From CAVQSS01 sp963746605 (GTDB lineage Bacteria; Desulfobacterota; RBG-13-43-22), in contig CAVVCH010000002.1 of the NCBI GenBank assembly GCA_963746605.1, positions 124,001-188,000 on the forward strand: a stretch of 64,000 nt of DNA. Direction: 5' to 3'. Both the position numbers and the translations under genes were made by a program. Below are positions 57,935-64,000 of this stretch, in pieces. Every line of letters begins with the position of its first letter. Within the stretch, counting starts at the first letter, position 1. The notes under the pieces are model-generated. The model was not told the origin of the DNA. It saw only the letters and a program-made list of their open reading frames with translations, and did not search any database.

Positions 57935-58136
57935 GGGGCGGTCCTCCTTTTCAGCCCAGGAATATCCTTACGGTTCAGGCTTGATTTACTAACCCAAGGA
58001 GTGGGGTCAGGTCAAGAGGAAAATAAGATGCCTGAGAAAAAAATACCGCTATGATCGGGTTATTCACCGGCAGCGATAAAACCATCGTAATCTAATTAAA
58101 CCCGTAAAAAAAATCAAGAAAAAAAACGGACTCCGA

Positions 58137-59072
58137 TTAATTGGATTTAGCCAGCCACTGGCGGGCCTGTTCCACATCTTTATGAATTTGGGCCCGCAAG
58201 GCTTCCGGACCGGCAAAAGTCTTTTCGCCCCGCAACCTTTTAAGGAAATGAACGGTCAGGTTTTGGTCGTAGAGGGGGAGGTCAAAATCGAACAAATAGG
58301 TTTCCACCGAAATATGTTTCCCGGCAAAGGTGGGGTTGAAACCCACGTTGGTTACTCCAAAGAAACCCCCGAAGGTCGTTTCCGCCTTAACGATATAAAC
58401 TCCCCGCTGAGGCAGAAGTTTTTCCCGGGGTTCCATGTTGGCCGTGGGATAGCCGACCACCGATCGGCCGATGCCATGTCCTTTGATCACTCGGCCGGAA
58501 AGAAAGAAAGGGCGCCCTAAAAGGGATTTGGCCTCCTCCATGGCCCCCGAGGTAATCAACTCCCGGATTCGGGTGCTGCTGACCAACTGGCCTCGAATAG
58601 TGACCGGCGGGTGGACGTGAACCCTGAAATCCCACTGGTCTCCCAATTCTTTCAATAAATGAATGTTGCCTTCCCGCTTGCGCCCAAACGTATAGTCATA
58701 GCCGATCACGATTTCCTTCATTCCGATGGTATCCAGGAGTACCTCCCGGATGAAGGTCCTGGCGGGCAATTGAGCGAATTCCCGGGAAAAAGGCAAGGAT
58801 AGGACCACCTCAATTCCATGTTGAAAAATTAGCCGGGCCTTGTTTTCATCGGCAACGATCTGGCGGGGGGCTTTGGAGGGCCGAAGTATTTGGGCCGGGT
58901 GAGGATTGAAGGTCATAACCACGGCAGTGCCCTGGATGGCCCGGGCTCGTTCCCGCACCTTTTGAAACAGGCCCTGGTGGCCCAGGTGAATTCCGTCAAA
59001 ATTGCCGATGGTCAGGACCGATGACGTGAAAGGCTGAAAAATCTGGTTCAGGTCGGTGATGATGATTTGCAT
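58137..59072 (-). CDS. ribF: Bifunctional riboflavin kinase / FAD synthetase
   Basis: RibF makes FMN and FAD. The N-terminal nucleotidyltransferase part has LTIGNFDGIHLGHQGLF, the FNPHPAQIL segment and the VIGYDYTFGRKREGN motif; the C-terminal kinase part has GRVIKGHGIGRSVVGYPTAN and GVTNVGFNPTF with VETYLFDFD. 311 residues, normal. It precedes the nuo operon on the same strand, which is apt as the complex needs FMN and the GltD-type part FAD, but 202 bp lie between them. Confidence 0.95.
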   Translation of the reverse strand: MQIIITDLNQIFQPFTSSVLTIGNFDGIHLGHQGLFQKVRERARAIQGTAVVMTFNPHPAQILRPSKAPRQIVADENKARLIFQHGIEVVLSLPFSREFAQLPARTFIREVLLDTIGMKEIVIGYDYTFGRKREGNIHLLKELGDQWDFRVHVHPPVTIRGQLVSSTRIRELITSGAMEEAKSLLGRPFFLSGRVIKGHGIGRSVVGYPTANMEPREKLLPQRGVYIVKAETTFGGFFGVTNVGFNPTFAGKHISVETYLFDFDLPLYDQNLTVHFLKRLRGEKTFAGPEALRAQIHKDVEQARQWLAKSN

Positions 59073-59088
59073 GATTTAGAATGAAGAC

Positions 59089-59117
59089 TTGACAGTACGG
59101 ACGACTCAATTTATAAT
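59089..59117 (+). promoter_or_regulatory. Consensus sigma70 promoter of tRNA-Leu
   Basis: Perfect TTGACA (59089-59094), 17 bp, perfect TATAAT (59112-59117), followed at once by GCCCCCC, a GC-rich discriminator of the type used by stringently controlled stable-RNA genes. The tRNA begins about 100 bases after the expected start, leaving a leader that contains a short hairpin. Confidence 0.8.
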
Positions 59118-59223
59118 GCCCCCCAATACGAAAAGCAATAGAAAATATCCCGCCTCCTTCTCTCAAGCACCACCTGATTCCCTGATCGGGATGTGGCTGG
59201 ATTAGAAAAAGGGATATTTTTTT

Positions 59224-59310
59224 GCCGAAGTGGCGGAATTGGTAGACGCGCTAGGTTCAGGGTCTAGTAGGTGTACGCCTGTAGGGGTTCGAGTCCCCTC
59301 TTCGGCACCA
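59224..59310 (+). tRNA. tRNA-Leu (anticodon CAG)
   Basis: 87 bases including an encoded CCA. Acceptor GCCGAAG pairs with CTTCGGC; the D arm TGGCGGAATTGGTAGACGCG, anticodon loop TTCAGGG with CAG, a long variable arm (class II) and TTCGAGTC in the T loop are all in place. Leu is supported by the long variable arm and the A73 discriminator. Confidence 0.97.
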
Positions 59311-59317
59311 AATTGAT

Positions 59318-59359
59318 GAAAGCGGGTGAGATTTCAATGTCTTGCCCGCTTTCGTTTTT
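59318..59359 (+). terminator. Rho-independent terminator of tRNA-Leu
   Basis: GAAAGCGGG (59318-59326) pairs with CCCGCTTTC (59345-59353) over an 18-base loop that can pair further in part, followed by GTTTTT. It begins 8 bases after the tRNA. Confidence 0.72.
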
Positions 59360-59727
59360 GGGCGGGTGCGATGAGAATGGAAAAAGGGCGAAGAGAAAGA
59401 TCCCACGTGCCTGAGGGCCAATAATTTCGTTGACGCCGGTATCCGTCGGTCGTATACTAATAGGCGCAAAAGTGGGTTCTTAGACATATCAAGAATTTAA
59501 TGAGAAAAAATCGTGCTTGCGTATTGCCCCGTTTGGCCTTTGGCCAATCCTGATCTTCCCACAGCGGTGTGATTTCCATTTTGTTCTGTAATACCCGGCC
59601 GAGTAACCGTTCTCACCCCCCTTTTTTGCTGAGCAAATTTAAACTATTTAGATGGCAGGGCGCCGCCTGAGGTTCGATCTGACCCAACCGCCGGGCAATT
59701 CGTCTTTCATCCCAAAAAGAGATCGTC
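59360..59727. other. Non-coding stretch between tRNA-Leu and the broken conserved gene
   Basis: About 370 bp with no supported gene. A 6-bp hairpin TTGGCC-TTT-GGCCAA lies at 59533-59547 without a T-run. A short open frame on the minus strand over the tRNA is an artefact of the tRNA sequence. Confidence 0.5.
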
Positions 59728-61525
59728 ATGCTAAACGAACTCCATTCGTTTCATATTCCGGTAATGGGAATCGGCCATTCCGTCGACACGCCGATTCGCG
59801 TGGCCCCTTTTGGTATTTCATCCGTGATCTCCCTGGTGGATGATCTCCTGCTGGAGCAGCTCCGCCATTATTACTGCCGGGTCAACGACCTTCCCTGGAC
59901 CGCTATTCCGAGAGAGGCGAGGGACGGCCGGGCCAAAAGAATCACCGCTTACCTGGACCTGGTCCTTCACCTGGTGAACCGGAAAATGGAGGCCATTCGC
60001 CGGGAACCCTTTTTCAGGAAATAATGACAAGGACAACTACTTCCAACTCCTTCCGGAGGAGAGCCCGCTTAAGGCGGACTATCATGCGGCTCAAAGACCC
60101 TTTCTCCGGGACCGGAACGGGAGTCCCTGGCCCGGGACCTGACCTCCAGGATGCGTCCGGGTTCCATCGACGTGAACATTATGGTGAAGCTGGACCGGGC
60201 GAACCATGATCATCAGGGGAAACCGTTGGGCGATGAATTTTCGGATGCCCAGACGGCGCTCCGCGGATTTGCCGAGAGCCGTCTCGACTCCAGCCTGGTC
60301 TTGTCCGCCGGGATGAGCAAAAGGTTATTTGCCGCTATCGCGCAATTCCGCGATTTCTACCGGGATTCCAAGGGAGAACGGAAGAAAAAGATCGTTTTAA
60401 AGGTCAGCGACTTCCGCTCGGCCTTTGTCCAGGCCAAATTGTTGGCCAAACGAGGCCTGGAAGTGACGGAATTCCGCGTAGAGTCCGGCCTCAATTGCGG
60501 GGGCCATGCCTTTCCCTCCCGAGGGAAACTACTGCCCTGGATTTTGACGGAGTTCGGAGAAAAATGGGGGCAATTGAAAGGCAGCACGGCCTCCCTGGTG
60601 GGCGACTACTACGCGAAGATGGGCTGGGACTTATCCGGTCTTCGCTCCGCCGGAGCCTCTGTTGACCGTTCAGGGTGGCATTGGAACCTACGGGGAGGCC
60701 CGTCGATTAAGGAAAGGCTTCGGCGCCGATCGGACGGGATGGGGGAGCCCGTTTCTCCTGGTACCCGAGGCCACCAACGTGGACGATGTCACCCGTGAGC
60801 TTCTGAGAGCGGGCCGAAGCGGACGATCTCTACCTCAGCGATATCTCGCCCCTGGGCATTCCTTTCAACACGGTGCGGGGAACGGGATCGGAGATCTGGA
60901 CCCGGGAACAGTGGCAAAGGGGACTCCCGGTTCTCCCTGCAGCAAAGGCTTTGCTGTGGCCAGCACCGAATTTTCCGAAATCCCCCTCTGCCCGTCCTCG
61001 CGGCAGTACCAGGGGCTCAAGCTGGCGGAGATCGACCGCCAGGATATCCCGCCGGGGGAAAAAGAATTGTTAAAGGCGTCGGTGGTTAAGAAAACGTGTA
61101 TCTGTGCTCACCTGGGAAACGGTATCCTGATCAAGTTAGGCTTGAAATCCAAAACAGCGGCCCCCCCGGCCGTCTGCCCCGGCCCCAACCTGGCTTGGTT
61201 CGATCGACTCTACACCCTCAAAGAAATGGTGGACCATATTCACGGCCGCGGGCCATCCCTCGTCCCCCCGGAACGTCCGCACATGTTTGCCCAGGAACTG
61301 GTCATGAATGTGGACTATTTTGAAAAACTACTCTCCGGCAACGGGTCAACCGATTCCAGGTACCTGTTGGAATACAAAGAAAATCTGGAACAGGGGATCG
61401 CGCTTTGCCTGGAGATAGCGCGCACGACCCCTTATGCCGACGAAAACCTGACCTCCCTGGCCCGGTGCGCCAAAGAGCAACAGCTCCGCCTGAACTCCCT
61501 CTATTCCAAAAGCCTGGCCGCCTGA
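59728..61525 (+). pseudogene. Conserved ~600-residue protein of unknown function, shattered by frame breaks
   Basis: At least three frames alternate along this stretch yet together spell one protein of about 600 residues. In order: SVDTPIRVAPFGISSVISLV, DKDNYFQLLPEESPLKADYH (second frame near 60026), RPGSIDVNIMVKLDR, KKKIVLKVSDFRSAFVQAK, ESGLNCGGHAFPS, VTVQGGIGTYGE (third frame), GWGSPFLLVPEATNVDD, DDLYLSDISPLGIPFNTV (another shift near 60810), TPGSPCSKGF, KKTCICAHLGNG, and VDHIHGRGPSLVPPERPHMF. I recall intact relatives in Bacteroidota and other phyla annotated only as hypothetical. The GGIGT and GGHAF motifs hint at an FMN-type TIM barrel; this is an inference. Net length fits the family, so sequence errors are as possible as decay. 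Confidence 0.72.
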
Positions 61526-61567
61526 TCGCGATCCATTTTCATTTCAATCGGCCAATCCTTTTCTCTC

Positions 61568-61596
61568 TTGACCTGTCCGGAGACCGGCTTTACTAT
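61568..61596 (+). promoter_or_regulatory. Candidate promoter of the peroxiredoxin gene
   Basis: TTGACC (61568-61573), 17 bp, TACTAT (61591-61596); five and four of six matches. It lies about 50 bp before the ATG at 61648, behind which AGGAGGT is placed. Confidence 0.5.
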
Positions 61597-61647
61597 GGTG
61601 GAACAAAGTAGCGGAAGGACCTAATCAAAAAATCAGGAGGTGCCCAG

Positions 61648-62301
61648 ATGGAAGCAAATCCCGAAACGTCCATGACGTTCCCTCGTATCGGATCTCCGGC
61701 CCCGCCCTTTGAGGCCGTAACCTCCATGGGGACCCTAAAACTCGAGGATTTCAAAGGAGGTTGGTTGATTCTCTTCTCCCACCCGGCGGATTTCACTCCG
61801 GTCTGTACTACCGAATTTATGGCCTTCGCCAAACTCCATCCGAAGCTGCGCGAGATGAACTGTGAACTGCTGGGACTGAGTATCGATAGCGTCTACTCCC
61901 ATATCGCCTGGGTCCGGAACATCGAGGAGAAGTTGAAGGTCAAAATCACCTTTCCGGTGATCGCCGATCTGAACAAGGAAGTGGCCGGCCTCTACGGTAT
62001 GATCATGCCCGGCGAAAGCACCACCGAGACCTCTCGTTGCGTGTTCATAATTGACGAGAAGCAGGTCATCCGGGCCATCATTTATTACCCGCTGACCACC
62101 GGCCGGAACACCGATGAAATTCTTCGGGTGCTCCAGGCTCTGCAAACGACGGACAAAAATGGGGTGGCCACGCCGGCCAACTGGCGGCCGGGAGACGAGG
62201 TCATCATTCCCCCGCCCAGGACCCAGGAGATGGCCGAAGAGAGGGCCGCCGATAAGGCGCTGAAGTGCAAAGACTGGTATTTCTGCAAGAAAAAACTATA
62301 A
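61648..62301 (+). CDS. Peroxiredoxin, Prx6 family
   Basis: Thiol peroxidase that reduces hydrogen peroxide and organic peroxides. The peroxidatic cysteine is C53 in the family motif PADFTPVCTTEF, with the arginine in TETSRCVFIID. The C-terminal extension after 160 has the Prx6 form (GVATPANWRPGDEVIIPPP) and two more cysteines, C207 and C213, in KCKDWYFCKK, as in archaeal Prx6 enzymes where they serve for resolution. 217 residues. An AGGAGGT site stands ahead. The small winged-helix gene follows 12 bp later, so a two-gene unit is likely. Confidence 0.93.
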   Translation: MEANPETSMTFPRIGSPAPPFEAVTSMGTLKLEDFKGGWLILFSHPADFTPVCTTEFMAFAKLHPKLREMNCELLGLSIDSVYSHIAWVRNIEEKLKVKITFPVIADLNKEVAGLYGMIMPGESTTETSRCVFIIDEKQVIRAIIYYPLTTGRNTDEILRVLQALQTTDKNGVATPANWRPGDEVIIPPPRTQEMAEERAADKALKCKDWYFCKKKL

Positions 62302-62313
62302 GGAGAGGGTTCC

Positions 62314-62529
62314 ATGGCCTGCGTCAAACCCGACGGCAGCCTGACCGAAACGGCCAAGGTCCTGTTACGGCAACTTGAAAACCCGCTGAACGCCGAGGAG
62401 ATCGCTCCCCGGGTCGGCCAACCTTTATTTAAGGTCCGCAGCGTCATGCGGGAACTGGTGGGCAATGGCCTGGCGATGGAAGCGGACGGGAAATTTCAGA
62501 TTACCACTAAAGGGAAAGAGAAGCTGTAG
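62314..62529 (+). CDS. Small winged-helix-like protein
   Basis: 71 residues with the pattern of a single winged helix: SLTETAKVLLRQLENPLNAEEIAP, VGQPLFKVRSVMRELVGNGLA and the wing EADGKFQITTKGKEKL. It begins 12 bp after the peroxiredoxin gene, with GGAGAGGG ahead. Function unknown; it may regulate the peroxiredoxin unit. Confidence 0.7.
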   Translation: MACVKPDGSLTETAKVLLRQLENPLNAEEIAPRVGQPLFKVRSVMRELVGNGLAMEADGKFQITTKGKEKL

Positions 62530-62567
62530 TCTTCAGAAAAGAACATCAGACCGAATGAGCCCGCGAC

Positions 62568-62999
62568 ATGGTTTTGGAGCTTAAACAAATTATTAAGGGA
62601 ACGAGCCCCTTTGCGGAAATGCTCGGAATCCGGGTAACCCGGTTCGGAGACGGCGTCGGACAATGTGCCTTGGAAATAAGGGAGGAACTGCTCAATTTGC
62701 ACCGTTCGGTACACGGAGGAGTAATCTATTCCTTGGCCGATATCGGCATGGGCGTAGCCTTGCATTCTCTTCTGGACCCAGGAGAACTCTGCTCGACGAT
62801 CGAGATAAAAATGAACTATTTTCTGCCGGCCAGGGGCCAGCGCCTGGTCTGTACCAGCCGGATCCTTCAAAAAGGGAAATCCATAGCCGTGCTCGAGGCG
62901 GAGATTAAAGACCGCAACCGGTTAATTGCCAAAGGAATGGGAACGTTTGCCGTATTATCGGCCGCGGGTAATCCCGGGAAGGAGAAGACTAACCAATAA
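62568..62999 (+). CDS. PaaI-type hotdog thioesterase
   Basis: 143 residues with a hotdog fold: the signature HGGVIYSLADIGMGVALHS (about 50-68) includes the catalytic aspartate, and the ending ITDRNRLIAKGMGTF-type strand (EIKDRNRLIAKGMGTFAVL) fits. It hydrolyses acyl- or phenylacyl-CoA; substrate unknown. It is 38 bp from the winged-helix gene and convergent with the nitroreductase across a repeat element. Confidence 0.88.
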   Translation: MVLELKQIIKGTSPFAEMLGIRVTRFGDGVGQCALEIREELLNLHRSVHGGVIYSLADIGMGVALHSLLDPGELCSTIEIKMNYFLPARGQRLVCTSRILQKGKSIAVLEAEIKDRNRLIAKGMGTFAVLSAAGNPGKEKTNQ

Positions 63000-63033
63000 T
63001 TTAGCCGTGCAGGTCAGCGCTGGGAAGATCTGC

Positions 63034-63151
63034 GTGTATGAGTACGTGTACGAGTGCGGAACCCCGCGCGGATGCCTGTTGCCCGGCAGTTAAACCTGAC
63101 AAAAGAATAGTGGAGCAGGAGAGGCGGCGACTCGTACACGTACTCGTACAC
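63034..63151. repeat. Inverted repeat with GTACGAGT-rich arms, copy 2
   Basis: Left arm 63034-63059 and right arm 63128-63151 are inverted copies of the same sequence as at 25048-25129, here 68 bases apart. It lies between two convergent genes. The interior differs from copy 1, so the arms are the conserved part. Confidence 0.75.
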
Positions 63152-63185
63152 GACTATCTTTCTTGGAGGATTGGCAGCCGAATTT

Positions 63186-64000
63186 CTAAGCGGGGGACCT
63201 CGATTTGACCGGTCCGACCGCCACCAGATAAAGAAGCCGGGACTCGGCATTCAATCCCAACAGGTCGGCCGCTTCCTGATCGTATAGGGCCCCGATCCCG
63301 CAGCAGCCTAAACCCAGGGCTGTGGCCGCCAGATAGAGACGTTCCCCCAGTCGTCCGGCGTCCAGTAGGGCATAGCGATATCCCCGGGCCCCCCATTGCT
63401 CGTCCAACTGCCCCAGATGGGCCATAAATAAAAAATGGACTGCCGCCTGGGCCAGCCAGTCCTGATCCAGACAGATCGCGGTCATCGGTCGGATAAAGGA
63501 CCCGGCATCGGCCAATCCAATGGATTTCGACATCCAGTCCAGGAGATAAAAACCCGGTTGAATCCCTTCGACCCGTCCGGCCAGGCAACCCACGGCCAGA
63601 TGATGATGGGGCTTTCTTCCCTCGTCCGGCTCCATTTCTTCCAAGAAGAGCAGCGACCTCCAGAGTGCCTGCCAGCTTTCCCCGGACATGGGCGTGGTGA
63701 TATAATTACGCCGGGAGCGGCGGGTAAAGACGGCCCGGTCCAGATTCATCGTTTCGACCGGCAAGGAGAAACCGGGAAGGGGAGACCAGTCCTTCGGTTC
63801 CGGTCCGATCTGGCGGACCATACTGTCTGATCCGGGCGGTTTGCTTTTGATCGCCCGTCCGGCTGCGTAGGCCTCCCACAGCAGTGGATAGTCCACCTCC
63901 CGGTCCGCTACCCGGCTGGCCTGTTGAAAGGGGGGAGGCAAAGGAGCCAGAGAAGCATCGGCGGCGAAGGCCGGGGACCCGCCGGAGGTATTGACGTTGA
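63186..64000 (-). CDS. SagB-type nitroreductase family protein, 5' truncated by the window edge
   Basis: FMN-dependent oxidoreductase of the nitroreductase fold. The segment FTRRSRRNYITTPMSGESWQ (about 72-91 of the visible ATG/TTG-started frame) is the family's FMN-binding start, and ARGYRYALLDAGRLGERLYL with ALGLGCCGIGALYDQEAADLLG are SagB-type. The frame stays open past TTG 63941 to the edge, reading NVNTSGGSPAFAADASLAP, so the gene begins outside. SagB-like enzymes oxidise azolines in peptide natural products, but solitary members as here often have other roles. Confidence 0.85.
   Translation of the reverse strand, partial: NVNTSGGSPAFAADASLAPLPPPFQQASRVADREVDYPLLWEAYAAGRAIKSKPPGSDSMVRQIGPEPKDWSPLPGFSLPVETMNLDRAVFTRRSRRNYITTPMSGESWQALWRSLLFLEEMEPDEGRKPHHHLAVGCLAGRVEGIQPGFYLLDWMSKSIGLADAGSFIRPMTAICLDQDWLAQAAVHFLFMAHLGQLDEQWGARGYRYALLDAGRLGERLYLAATALGLGCCGIGALYDQEAADLLGLNAESRLLYLVAVGPVKSRSPA

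Noticed and set aside
57987..58015. Promoter before nuoA (TTGACC with TTAGTA at 17 bp, minus strand)
   Set aside because: The -35 is good but the -10 hardly matches; too weak to report as a feature.
59257..59487. 76-codon open frame on the minus strand over the tRNA-Leu
   Set aside because: It translates the tRNA sequence itself (the well-known RRGDSNPYRR artefact).
59533..59547. TTGGCC-TTT-GGCCAA hairpin as terminator
   Set aside because: Short stem with no following T-run and no gene ending nearby.

Overview
The window reads as a chromosomal segment of an anaerobic Desulfobacterota/Syntrophobacterales-like bacterium (former Deltaproteobacteria). Pointers are benzoyl-CoA reductase/2-hydroxyacyl-CoA dehydratase-type enzymes, a large complex I operon with a formate-dehydrogenase-like NuoG and a NuoF-GltD fusion, a fused CobA-HemD, archaemetzincin, SelA, sigma54-dependent response regulators and a c-haem-motif sensor kinase. 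The assignment is by gene content only; no database search was possible.

Layout. 1-3.1 kb: end of a dehydratase subunit, its ATP-dependent activator and an acyl-CoA ligase (+). 3.2-5.5 kb: an SPFH/zinc-ribbon protein and a second zinc-ribbon protein (-). 5.7-19.6 kb: one long + strand unit, rpsB-tsf-pyrH-frr-uppS-cdsA-dxr-rseP-tsaB, continuing into a histidine kinase, a sigma54 activator and a 1074-residue TPR protein; it has a good sigma70 promoter and a structured rpsB leader. 19.7-23.9 kb: a hypothetical protein, an HTH protein, an ExeA-like AAA ATPase, a TPR protein and a DUF5329-like secreted protein. 23.9-33.7 kb: a series of - strand genes (YhaM-like nuclease, cobA-hemD, hemC, fmdB-type, deoxyhypusine-synthase-like, gmhA, degenerate GGDEF-TPR protein, selA). 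33.8-36 kb: recJ and archaemetzincin, convergent. 36-58 kb: the - strand complex I operon read nuoA-B-C-D-H-I-J-K, an extra antiporter-like subunit, a small membrane protein, a NuoL-like subunit, nuoM-nuoN-nuoE, nuoF::gltD, a short NuoF-like gene and nuoG, followed by a haem-motif PAS kinase and its NtrC-type partner. 58-64 kb: ribF, tRNA-Leu(CAG) with consensus promoter and terminator, a broken ~600-residue conserved gene, peroxiredoxin, small winged-helix protein, thioesterase and a SagB-type nitroreductase running off the edge.

A striking technical property is that at least 20 reading-frame breaks occur, and each is repaired by removing exactly one base; the repaired genes have normal family lengths and include essential genes (tsf, dxr). 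This looks like insertion-biased sequence error rather than gene decay. Interrupted genes are therefore annotated as whole loci with the break position stated. Dispersed inverted and tandem repeats occupy several intergenic regions.

Biologically the standout is the complex I locus: four antiporter-type membrane subunits instead of three, an apparently fused NuoB-NuoC, a NADH-module flavoprotein fused to a GltD/NfnB-type flavoprotein, a NuoF paralogue without the FMN domain, and a NuoG whose formate dehydrogenase catalytic residues appear replaced. Together these suggest a respiratory or bifurcating complex with an altered electron input and possibly an altered ion-pumping stoichiometry.
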